DNA from: Gavia stellata
Taxonomy: Eukaryota > Chordata > Aves > Gaviiformes > Gaviidae
Length of the DNA: 64,000 bases
NCBI RefSeq assembly: GCF_030936135.1
Contig: NC_082608.1
Coordinates: 9,951,535-10,015,534, forward strand
Direction of reading: 5' to 3'
Shown here: positions 1-12,100 of the stretch, piece by piece
How the letters are laid out: every line of letters begins with the position of its first letter
How positions within the stretch are numbered: the stretch's first letter is position 1
Program-made: the position numbers and the translations under genes
The notes under the pieces: model-generated
Told to the model about the DNA's origin: nothing
The model's input: the letters and a program-made list of their open reading frames with translations, nothing else
The model's database searches: none

Positions 1-720
1 CAAATGAAATAGAGCTTGGTTGCAAAGCACAATGAAAGCACTTGAACTACAGTATGCACAAGTTACGTGAAATAAAGGCCAAATGCTCCTAGCTTGAAAA
101 CAATAGTGAAGAGCAGCGTAGAAATAAGCACCACTGTGCCAATAACTTGCTCGACTACTCTTCTTTAACAGCTTCTTCATATGCAGTAATGACTGCAGTA
201 TGCAGTACCATACACAACACTATGTTTACAGTAATGTTCCACTGTAACACATTTTAGTTTTTTAATTCAAAGGACTTTTTCCTCTGTCATAAAATCTAGG
301 GCTACAAAAAGTACAGATCAGAGACTCACATCTCCTTTTCATCTCTATAAGCGTACTGCAAAGGCAGCAGCCTTTATTTTGACCTAAATGTACCATCAAA
401 AGGTGAGACAGTGAATTAGTCTTGATGCCCCTTTTATGAACAATAACTAAGGAGGTGACAGTCACAGCCAGCTGTTGAGTTTCATGATGTACCCCATTTT
501 CCACTGGTTACTCAGCTGAGGCCATTTGCTTTGTTCACACAGGTAACTAAGCAGTCATTACAGAAAGCTTTGATCACTTAAAATACAGCCTGGATATGAA
601 GCAGGTATTTCAGCAGTTATACCCAAAGAGAAAACATGATAGATTCACTCTCCAACCAAAGAACATTTCACAATGTAGCAAACTGGAACAAACTTCTAAA
701 CATTTTAAATTAAAATATGG

Positions 721-726
721 TTTATT
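721..726 (-). terminator. Poly(A) signal AATAAA on the minus strand (candidate)
   Basis: AATAAA lies about 32 nt past the TAG of the candidate terminal exon at 758-867. Its meaning depends wholly on whether that exon is real; the surroundings are AT-rich, so chance occurrence is likely. Confidence 0.15.
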
Positions 727-757
727 AAATAAATAAATTGTAATTCAGAATGCTCAG

Positions 758-867
758 CTATAATTCCTGCTCCTTAATAACCTGAAGTCTGATTTTTAGA
801 CCTTGTATTCCATTGACCACTGGTGCCCGGTACACCCAGAGAGCCCCAGAGAAAAGCCTGCCAGCCG
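758..867 (-). CDS. Possible alternative terminal exon of the BtpA-family gene (weak)
   Basis: On the minus strand an acceptor (CTCCTTGCAG) precedes 110 nt that read open in exactly the phase left by exon 5 (one base carried over). They encode 35 residues ending IKEQEL and then TAG. An AATAAA follows about 32 nt after the stop (726-721). The peptide does not resemble the family's normal C-terminus and would leave the barrel incomplete. It is either an alternative 3' end or chance: a phase match has odds of one in three, and AATAAA is frequent in AT-rich DNA. Confidence 0.15.
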
Positions 868-3026
868 CTGCAAGGAGCAATGCTGATGGTTGCCTATGAG
901 AAGGCAGCAACACAAACTACAAACAAAACCCTACTGAACACAGTTCTCTGGCTTGACAGGGAAACACTCATTTCCCACACTCCATCACAAATCAGCCAAT
1001 TCAACACAGAGACACAAAGGCAAAAACACTTCTATATTACTGCACAACAAAGCTGAAAAAAAGACATGACAAAAATCTCATCTGTCTCTTGGTTCTACTT
1101 TCAAGAGATGCTTTGCAGTGTGATGAAAGGTGCCCAATTGTGTGTATCATCGTAATACAGCACTTCTAGGGCTGCATAAATTCGTGAAATGCAAAATTTC
1201 ACTCACATCAACACCAACTTTGTAGACTGATTCCTTTTAAGAATCTGCTGACATAGATATGCCTAATTTGTCATTTCCTTATACCCTGGAATATTGATTT
1301 TTAAGTTCTTCTCTTAACTGTTTTAAGCCAACATCCTTCTTATAAGAGGGCCTGCTAACATCCAAAATCCTGTGACTTAAGTAAAATAAATCCGTGATCC
1401 ACATATTCTTGCTTTCATAGCAGAAATCCAAACACAAAATTAATGTGTGTACTTCATTACAGCTGCCAACTCCAATTCATTTTGTTCTTTGGACCCAGAA
1501 GGAGAACAAGACTGAGACTGACATGTTTGTTCACATGAGAGAAAAGCAGAAGCCATGGTGCTGTCTGGTTGGAGTCCTGTGATAAAAAGCCTACAGGCCT
1601 AGAGGTCAGGGTTTTTTTGCTCTCTGATGCAGGAAATCAATGGACATTGCATGTGCATATACGGAAGCAGAATTTAACCTAGGAATTTGTCCTAAGACAT
1701 ATCAAATCCTTTTTTTTATTATTTAATCTGCATTAAGGGTGGTGGAGACATTAATTGCAGGCAGGGATGGAGCTCTAGATTAACGAAATTTTGTAGTCTT
1801 GAAAATATGCCTAGCATTCAGGGTCACCTGTTCCATGTATCATTTCCAGTTTACTGGACCAAAAGACCCAACTAATTCAAGAGTTCAATATTCACACCAA
1901 ACCATCATTTTCTTTTTAACATTTATGATTTAAGCATAGTAATTTATAACATATCTTGGCAAAAAGTTTGTTTAATATGTATGAAATAAATATCCATTTT
2001 GACAAATTCAACATTCATTTTAAATGCTGTTAAGCATGTATGATATAGGTAAAACACTGAATGATTTAATATTATTTCAAAAGATGTTGGAGGTCCAGGT
2101 ATCTGTGGCAAGTATCGTTTTCACCATCATCCGCTAACATAAGTTGAATACAATTTACTCTGCACTGGAACTTCAAAACATCCTAAGTTTAAGTATGCCA
2201 GCAAAAACAAAACCTAAAAAAATACATAACCTATTTTATGTAGTAAGACCCTCAAATTCAAGCCATTAATCTAAATTAAAATTAGTGATGAAAATCAAAT
2301 GTTCCCATGACAGAACTTTAATTCTAGCATGGGAGCAATCCATTTTCACGAAGACAGCCCAAACTTATGCCAATATAAAAATATGAAGAATCATACAAGA
2401 CTTTTGCAAAGGTCAGAGCTCATAGGTCAAATGACTCTCCCTTGATAAAAAGTCCACACCATTTAAAAATTATTTTGATGTAATATCTTTCTATCTATTC
2501 TTTCTGAAAATCTTCTAAGCATTATTTTCCCTGATACTCCTGTTTGGAATGTTGCCTTATCAAAATGCCTCTTTTCTTGCAGGACTTCCATTTTCATTGT
2601 GATAGATAAAAAAGCTTAACTCTTCAATGGAAAGATTTATAGTTAATTAGTTTTCTAATAAGGCTATAAAGTAGCTTTTTCTTATATGAAGACTTTTTAG
2701 AAATGGAACAGGTTTTTTTACATATTTTACATACATTTTTTACATTTTTTTAATTTAAGCCTCAGCATCATTCAGTGTTATAAAATCTTGAAATAATTTT
2801 CATATTTGTCCCACCAAATTGTTGTTTAGAAACATACAACAGCCAATCTGAATAGCACCTCAATCATACTAGTTCTGCTGTATCAAATCAAACCCTGCAG
2901 TGAGAGTTTCTTTTCTTCACTCATTTTTTTCCCTTAAGGAACAGCGGATATATATAGATTTCTTTCTACATTAATCCAGAAGCTGATTCACTGCCTGTTG
3001 TCCGACCTTCGTATGACAGCTCTCAC

Positions 3027-3154
3027 CTTTCAGCTCCTGAGGATCTGCGGGCAATCCGGTAGCCGTGCCAGTCAGTACAACCCCATCAGCCAGGAAGAGC
3101 GCGGCAGCCAAAGCTGTCTCGGCCACACCGACATCTGCCGTCAGCGCGTGAGCA
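3027..3154 (-). CDS. BtpA-family gene, coding exon 5
   Basis: 128 nt, residues 163-205. Acceptor TGTTTACAG, donor AAAG|GTGAGA. It carries the TADVGVAETAL helix and VVLTGTATGLPADP, the family block in which a strand ends in a TG.ATG turn. It ends in phase 1, so the message must continue into a further exon. GC content is visibly higher than the flanking introns, as expected for a constrained exon. Confidence 0.92.
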
Positions 3155-6100
3155 CTGTAAACAGCAGGAACGTACCCTGTGGTTACTGTCGGCACACACA
3201 TTTGTTATCCATCTTGTTGAATGTTTAGACTGCATTTCTTCATCTTCCCCGCTGTCAGAACAACCGAAGGCAGGCTTTGTGAGAGAGGGTAGGCATCCTG
3301 TTTTAAAATGGGAAGTAAAATTGCAATACGAACAAGAGGAAAAAACCCAACCTTTTCCACCAGGGAACCATAACTGATCGGTCTATTGCTCTGGGTCTCC
3401 TGTCTCTAAAGAGTGATTGCTAAGTGTGAACTACCAAGTGTCAATTGAGACAGCTGCTTACATGTCGAGCACCTGTATTTCAGAAATGTTGAGCACACAC
3501 AGCTCTCTGACTTCAAGTGGGAGTTGTGGATGTGCAGTCATTCATAAATCAGATTCTGTTGCCTAGAACAGAATTAACACCCTCCACTTCATTTCATGAA
3601 GTCCAACTAACAGAAAGTATAGTTATTACCTATGATACAATCATAGGAATCATCTTACACAGCAGTTACAAACATCAATTACCTGCAACTTAGCTTTTCA
3701 ACAGCAGTCTTTGATATATAGGTGATGCACTTTGAAACCTATAGCAATAGCAGCTTTTAATTTAAACACTTCTAAACTTTGAAAGAATTCCAGCCATTGC
3801 TGGTTCAACACCTGACTTCGTTGTTTCTATATTTCCATTTAAGTAGAAAACAATGGCTATGGCCAACATGTTGCACTGATGAGTGGTGATGGAGCCAACC
3901 TCTTTCCTGGACCAGCCTGGACGAACAACACTCTTGGAGAGGAGCCATGCTCTAGCCGTATTCAGAGGCAGCACGTGTGTGCAGTGCGTTCCACTCATGG
4001 CGATGGATGCAAAAGAAAGTACGCTAACTACCTTTCTGCAGCTGGAGAAAGGGAGGCCTAAGTATCTAATATATACAATGAGGTTGAAACAGGGCTTAAG
4101 AGTGGTAGGCACCCTAAAACCAGCACGTGGAGGGTAGCCGTAACACAGCAAGTAGACTACAAAAAGAGTTTCTCCCCATTTAAAGAACAGGAGGCTAGCA
4201 GCTCTCAGTGGCAGGCATATTTTTCTACATTAAAAGACTCAACCAACAAGTCCTTTAACATTTCCTTCTTAGCTTATGAGTCTGCCTGAAAGAAAAACCT
4301 CTTTCCTTTCTTAAAAAGCAAACCCTTTGAATAACAGGATATATGATCCAAATATCAATTCATCAGTTGTCAAGACAAGGAAAAAATCATGATTCAATCA
4401 GTTTTTTACAAAAAAGTCTAATCCAATGTATTTATTTATATATATATACACACATACATATATATATAAAGAAATCATTAGAAAGAAGCCACTCTGAAAG
4501 GACCTTAAAAGCTTAATTTGACCACGCTGCATTGTTTCCTTTCTATTTTGAAATTTATTACCTGTTTATTAGGTATTCAAGGTCTTCCAGACCTGGTTAT
4601 TCTCATGATTACCCACGTACTACACACAAACATTTTAATTAGGTTATTTAGCATGTATAATACATAACACTTCAGCAGTTCTTCTGGAGAAAAAAACAAC
4701 CCAAAGAGTGACATCTAAATAGCTGAAAGTACCATGTGACAGTTATGATAAAGTATCAGCAGAAAAGAAACTGGATTCATCTGTCATAAGTGCCTTCTGT
4801 TTGATAATCATAGAACATAATCCGTACACAGACAGCACTGATTTAAGTAGAAGAAACCAGTATTATTGGCAGGAAGGAGAAAAAAGAGAGTAGCTTTTTA
4901 AAATGCCAAAATATTATGATTTGGATGCTTTTATATAGCAACTGCTTGCATAACTAAAAATAACCTTGGATGCCTAGCTTCCAGAAACTAAATTTCTTTA
5001 AACGTAATAGGCATATACACAAGTATACAAAGTCTCACCTAATACCAGATGCAAAACTTTTACAGTCCGCATTTATAAATCGTGAAGGTTAAACAACTGC
5101 AAACTTCACAGATGCAGCAACCTGCAGCTTACAGGTGCAAATTTATTTTTAAACATAACCCCTAATAGCACTGCAAGACCTTGCTTGAACAATAAAGTTC
5201 TCCCTATATCATTAACTTCCCTGACACTAAATAAGCATTAAAAAAATCAGAAAATGGGAGAAAAATGTAAGATCATTATTACATTCATATTTACCTAACA
5301 TATTGCTTGTATTTACCTATGTTTCTTTTTAATATCAGCAAAAATTTGAATGTTTTCTGCTCCAACTTGTTTTCTGTATCGTAGCAGGTTACCTGCACAG
5401 GCATTTATAATCCCTTCATCAGCAACATGAGAAAACACAAACCCTTCAGCCCGGATAAAATCAAGACCTGAAAAAAAAAAATAATTAGCAGTATCTTAGC
5501 TAAAACTGACGACTGAAAACCAGAAATACTAAAGCCAAACAAACCCACCTTACTGCCCCTCTTATTTGATCCCAACACAAGTTGTTCCATATGCTCTAGG
5601 ACTAACCAACCTTGCTTTTCCATGTATTTAAGTTTTACACTCCTTGTTTTCACCCATATTCTCTCTGACCACTTCTTCCATCTTACTGCCTTCAACTCCC
5701 TTCTCTCCCGTACAGCCCCCCAGTTTTCTCCCTATCCCCATGCTCCCCTTCTTCTCAGCCCCTATCAATTTGTTCCCATATGGCTCAGAACAGGTGGCTG
5801 CACACCCTGCCCTGCCTCTTGCCATGACATGCCAGTGGGCACATGCCAACAGATGAGCAGGTAGGTCAAAACACAGCTCCTCTGTCCTAACAATGTGTCT
5901 TCTCTTCAAAAAGGTTCATTAACTTGGGTGTCTCCCCTCTTTCCAGATACTCTTTCATCATATTACTTCTCTCCCAACATCTATTCCCCTGTTAAATATG
6001 TCTGATGTTGGCCATCAGGACAAAAAGCATCAAGGACATGGATACAGACAGAGGAATAGCATTACGCCTTCTTTTTTTAGGAAATTAGGCAAGAAAACAC

Positions 6101-9100
6101 AGCCTGCGACACATTATATGCAACCTGTTTGACCATTCATCTGAACATAGCTTGTGTTTTCTACCCAGCACCACATCAACAAATTACTTTTAGAGCTGTG
6201 CCAAAGGTACAAAAAGATAAGGTTTGGGAAGAATGAAACATTTTCCACTCTACTCCGAACTTACTCCATCAACTCTACCATGTCTTAGCAACATGGTTTC
6301 TACCATATTCATTCACCTTTTGCACTAGGAAGGTTTTGTGGGATGGATACTTAAGAGGAAGATTATGAATAGCAATGGCTTCACACAGGTCATTCATCTG
6401 CTCTTAGGGACCCTCCATACAGCCTTGAAATATCTCTGTGTTGAAATACTGAAGCCTTGGCCCATGGTGTAATAAGCCCACAGCTGTGGAGCACAAGATT
6501 GAATTCTGACTCGCTTATTGTATTCCCCTTTTCAGTCTTTCAGAGCCTTGAAGTTTATTTCACCTGTCACTTAACATACGTGTAAAAGCTCTGCACTCAT
6601 CTTTTGCAGCTTTTGCTGTTCTTCCAGTTTGCTTTAGAGGTCTGTTCCAAGCCCTTCTGAAGCTATGCTGCTGCTCCAGCTTTGGAGTCAGCTGCACGTT
6701 TAATTAGAGCTGGTATCATACCAAGGAAACCAATGCATGTGAAAGCAGCCATCAAGAATGCAATCCCACCCACCAGAGAACTGCTTAGGCAACAGAGGCC
6801 TCACCTTAGTACATTTCAAATATAAACATAAACAATCTTTAAAATGTATTTACCAAATGACCTGGTGCCTGTTTATTTTAAAATTTCAGTTTCATTCCAA
6901 AAGCCCTGAAGTTGCAGGAACAGAAGCTTATGCCTGATAGAGAAGAGCCTGTATTGCTTAGCAACACAGACTCCAGCTAACAAGAAACATCAGAGGTGGA
7001 TGCCAAGTCAAATGCAAGCTGTCCTGTGCCGTGAGATTATCAGGTAAAAAGCATGTAGTATTCTCAGGATCCAAAGCCAAGAGTGTGCCATAAGTATAGT
7101 TGGAGGTGCTAGCAGACATTGGGTAATAAACACAGTGCAACAGCTAGATTGAGATTTCTGCATCTAGGAACAAACGCTATAGGTTCCATTTAAATGACCC
7201 AAGTTTACAGTACAATTCAGAGTTAAATAAGAAAAATTACTTCTCCGCTAATCATGAGACTATCGATGAGTCTAGAGATAAGTTACATTTTCGCAGCAAT
7301 CATAATATCTAACTCAGGACTAACTCATTCATTGAGTAACTTCATTTACTGAAGTCACCGCTTACATGTTGTTTGTTGGTGTTTGGTTTGTGTTTCCTTA
7401 ACTTAGTAATTTAAGACTTCCTGCTGAACATTAGGATTGTACTTAATTTAAAAAGGCTGTGTTCTCTGTCTGGGTTTTTGGGGGCTATGAAAATACAAAT
7501 TTTAACCAAGTGTAATAGTGCAGGCTTCAAATCATTACCCTTCTGTTTTATAAGGCCATAATCAGATTCCGCTAATGAATTCATTTTTACGCTCATAAAA
7601 TTGTGAGAATGATACTATTGCTTACTTTCACATTTGGCAAGTTGAAAAGTAATAGCCGTTGAATAGTTAACAGGCAGTCCCATTTCTGACTTAAACGGGA
7701 AGAAAAAAATTTTGTAATCTCACTGGAAAACAAGAACAGGAAATTTCTAATGAAACCTAATAAACAGAACTTTAAGACTATATTAAGATCATGGAATCAA
7801 GTAACCAGCTGCTGCAGAGCCTGGTCAAGGAACTAGAGCTTGTCTCTTTTTCAAGAGTTAGTGTTACTCCACTTACTTTAGTCCTACTTAAACAGCTTTA
7901 CCTAAACAGCTGTGAAGGTCTATCAACTGTTGATAAAAGCTTTATTTTTTTCTTTCCTTCCCATGATAATTTATGATTAAAAGAAAAAAAAAAAATGACA
8001 GACTGAAACACTTCTTTTGCTAGGTGAGAAAATATTGCAAGACTGAGTTGATGGAGAAAATAGTACTTTTAGTTTATCCATCTTAAATGCTGCAAATGTG
8101 CGTATCACTGCATTTTAACACCCCAAAACAGTGAATTGGATGCAACCATTGAGAAGCCCTTTCTCAGGTACGTTCCTTCCTTCAGTTATAAAGTCAAAGG
8201 AGCTGGGAGCTAGGATTTACTGCTTTCACAAAAATGGGATCTGGCCTCTCCAAGGCAGCAGCTCCTGGTTGCTGCTGAAGTTTGGTCTTCAGGCAAACAT
8301 CTTTGCCTTTACACAAAGGCAAGATGCTGCAGGTAACTTTACTGGTGGTATCTTGTTTCATATGTGCAGTAAATCCTGGCTCCCAGCTCTTCTCACCTTC
8401 CTAATTCAAAAAGAATATGAAAGACTGATTTTGTGCTGAAAATGAAAACTCAGAGGAGTATCGACTTTGCCTGCTATTGACACTAGAGGCACACCGTCTC
8501 TGTGCTGCAAAGACCCTTTACTAGTTAGGACATAGTCTTGCAGCAGCTCCTTCCACGCTCAACATGAATTGCAGGCCTGGGAGAAGTGTCTCCAGTAGAC
8601 CTCACAGCAGAGTCCGCAGCGCTCACTGCCTTGCTCCACAGCACCTGTGGGTGCTCCCAAGGAATGCACAGTCCTGCTGCACTTCTCAGCTTAGCTGCTC
8701 CCTGCCTGCCCCAGCATTAACATGGTGGCAGTTAAAAAGAAAAACAGAAAAGCAGTATACAATTCTGCCCAGTTCTATCCCACCTTAAAGAGTATCATAG
8801 GCTGTAGCAAGTGAATTCCTGTGGAGGGTATCTCTGCTGGTAGGTGAGGGAGAGGAATGGTCTCAGACAGCAAAGCTGTATTTGTAAGAGACATGGAGAT
8901 ATCTGGGTACCTGGGATATATTCTGATACGAAGCCTCACTTAATCAGCTACCAACTGTGTCATTATCACTGATGAAGACTAATTCAGAAATGGTATTTCA
9001 GTAACACGATCCTCAAAGGAAAAAAGGGCAGTTTCACAGTCAGGTGGGGATGCAGTTGGACTAGATGATTATTTTAAGTCCCTTCCAACTGAACTATTCT

Positions 9101-12100
9101 ATTCTAAATTTATGAGATGGGACAAGATAAACTTAAAAACTGAGCCCTGATTCATGATGAGTGTAACGCAGGCTCACCCAGGTGTAGGGAAGCTGCACTC
9201 TACAGTAGACCCTACAGTCCTTACTCCCAGGCACCCAAGACTGAAGCTCTGGCCAGAACACAAGAGCATAACTTGCCTCTGGCCCATGTGCTCGGGTTTT
9301 CCACCCTGTGGAGTCAAGATACAGCAGGGAGGGGTACCTAGAACGTCAAAATTGTTCCTGTGCATCACTACAGAGATACAGCTGTGGGGACTGTTTAATA
9401 CCTCGAAGATCAGCAGATGGCCAGGCCGATATTCCACAAAGGCAATTCTTGAAATCCTTCTTCTCACCATTAACTTTGCCTCCATTAGGTTAATAATGGG
9501 CCAGTTATCTCTTCTCAATCACTGCTATATGTTGGTAAAGGAGAGCATGCAGAATGTGCAAAATAATAAAGGGAGTATCACCAGCATATGCCCCCTGTAT
9601 TATAAAGGCTCTCCATCTCCTCTGCAAAGACCTACACTGATATATTAGAGCCAAGCAGAACATCTCACTAACGCAAGGAAAAACACAAATAGCAGCTGAG
9701 GACTTTTGGGCAATTCCTTTAGACACAACAGTCCCCTCGAATATGAATACTGCTTCATAATTAGCTTACTTTCAGTAAAAGAAATGCCATGTAATTTGGA
9801 AGTAGATCAACAACAAACAACATGAGTACATTAAATCAACACCGTGGTTAACTTCAGGAAACAAGACACCTGATAAATAAGTAAGGATAACCAAACACTA
9901 TGCCTAAATCTGACCCAGACTTAGTGAACATATTGTGGACATTCCTGAGCACTGAGAAATGATAACCAGTAATATTTGCTAAACAAAAATAAATAAGGGA
10001 GCACTTGTATTTTTATCTCCCCTAAAAATGCTCATAGAACCTGCTTGTATACATCATTCTGTTTCAACCTCAAGCAGATGTAGTTAATTAAATCAGAAAT
10101 TACAAACAGGAAATTATACACCTCTAAAAACACATGGTACACCTGTTAATAATGAACCAATTGAAAGGTAACCCTAGCAAACAAATTCTGATTTGCTTCT
10201 CCATGAAGAGCATTTTAGGAAAGAAGGAAGATAATACAGTCTTTGGAGGATGACATTAAAATGAACTATTAAAAAGGGTTGTTTTCTGAGAATAAGTATT
10301 TGAGATTAAGATGGCTTCCAGTCAAAAATATGAATACAAAACCGTACTATTCTGTTATTGTCTCTATGTTTTGCGGTCTGTGGTTCCTTAGAGACATTAC
10401 TGTATTTTAAATTAAAATGCCTACATTAGAAGAGTATAAAAATTGAGCAGCAGAGGACTTGAATATTCAAGAAAGGTGTGACATGAATCTCCCCCACTAT
10501 TTGTGTGTATAATGACACTAATTTTTGAGTGGGCTAACATTGCCACATCTGCCCTTAGAAACAGAGGGAAATCTGGCAGCTTTCAACATAATCTCTTGAA
10601 GTCAAAAGTGAAAGCGTAAGATCAGACACAGTGAGGCTGGTTTGTGGGGCAGACAGAGGGGGAACACAGGCCCTGCAGTGTAGCCCATGGCAGAAGGATG
10701 CCATGGCCTGCTGGGTGGATGCCCTTGGGCTACTGCGTCCTTCAACCCCCTGTGGTGGACCTCTCAGTGCTCTGAACCAAGAGCATTCAGCACTGGTGTA
10801 ACAGTCTGCAATAACCTTTTGGAGCTGGGAGGATGTTGGCAACAACTGTTTGGGCTCAATAGTTGTTTTTTAATAACATGAAGAACCTCTTGTTTCTGTC
10901 AGAAGAGTGGAGACACAGTGGTTCTCTTTTTCAAGATCCCCCACTAATTTCCTACCACTGCCCCATACCTTTGCTGAAGCACCCAGCACAAACACATTTT
11001 TGCTGGCATTCCTTCCTTTAGGTGCCTAATTGGATAAATAATGTTTCCTAAAGAACCAAAATAAATAAATAAAAAATTCTCTACCTTCTCAGGTGCCTCA
11101 TCCCCTGATTTATTACTGCTATTTTCAGATTTATCTAATACCTTGTCAATATACTAGAAAAATTCAGTAATTTCATTTGTTACTATTTGGCTACTCACAA
11201 CATGTTTATTAGCATAACCATGTGTTGCTGATGTTGAGTTCCTTCTAGTCACATTGTAAACCTGCTGACTTTTTTTCCCCCTTTACAAAGTAAAATCATT
11301 ACCTTCACCTAGAGACCACTTACGATTTCCCTGTGCAGTTATTTCTACCAAAGATAGGAGTTTCCACAGGGAAAATCAAATAACTGCATAGTAGCAGGAG
11401 ATGCTACATATGCTTTTTAGCTAAAAGACCTTCAGCAAGTATTTTTTGTAGCGAAATCATACAGGGCTTGCTTTATTAATAGCCACCTATTAAAATGGTA
11501 TTGACATTAAAGTCACTACTAATTTGCTACTGAAAAACTACTCAAAGTTTTGCTACCTGCAAAGTAGCACTCACTTTACTATGGCTTTGCTTAAAGTGAT
11601 TTTCTTTTATTTTTACTTTCCTGTTCAGTGAACTTGAGACAATCATTTTTAGAGAAGTGCAATGAAATGTATTAAACACAGGCCTTTCCTAGCTGGTGTT
11701 CCCCAGTTACAGAGCAAATAGTGCAGAACAGTAGTAGAGCTGAGCAAAACCCAAGCCCTCCAGGAATTCTCTCCCTCATTAATAATTGCTGAGAAGTAAG
11801 AGAAATTGTTCCCACACTATATCCCTTATTTAGTGATCAATTTTGCTCCTAAAAGGATGCATAACTCACTAAGAGTTTGACTATTGCTTTTAAAAATAAG
11901 ATGTGTATGTATTTTTGCAAATGCCTATGTACCTCAAGTATCCTATATGCATACAATCCCTAAAAACTAAAACTGGATTCTATCAGCATTTTTATTTTAG
12001 GTTTTCATATAGGTTCTACTGCAGCAATAAAAAATTAGGTTGTGTCAGTTTGTCAAGTAACTAGATACCTTGCAAGTGTCAGCTTCTGATTTTAAAGCAA

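Larger units (their letters stand above)
1..3026 (-). other. 3' part of the BtpA-family gene: intron and possible alternative end
   Basis: AT-rich sequence downstream (on the minus strand) of coding exon 5. I searched both strands for the expected C-terminal family block (GSGVT, a GSxxK-like phosphate-binding stretch, a VDP..V tail) and did not find it. The only candidate exon is the short segment at 758-867, listed separately. No repeat family is recognisable. The block is most simply intron, with the true last exon(s) outside the window. Confidence 0.5.

Noticed and set aside
130..260. Minus-strand tail reading VITAYEEAVKEE and stop, with a possible acceptor in the right phase
   Set aside because: Twelve residues only, no family similarity, no poly(A) signal in place; too short to separate from chance.
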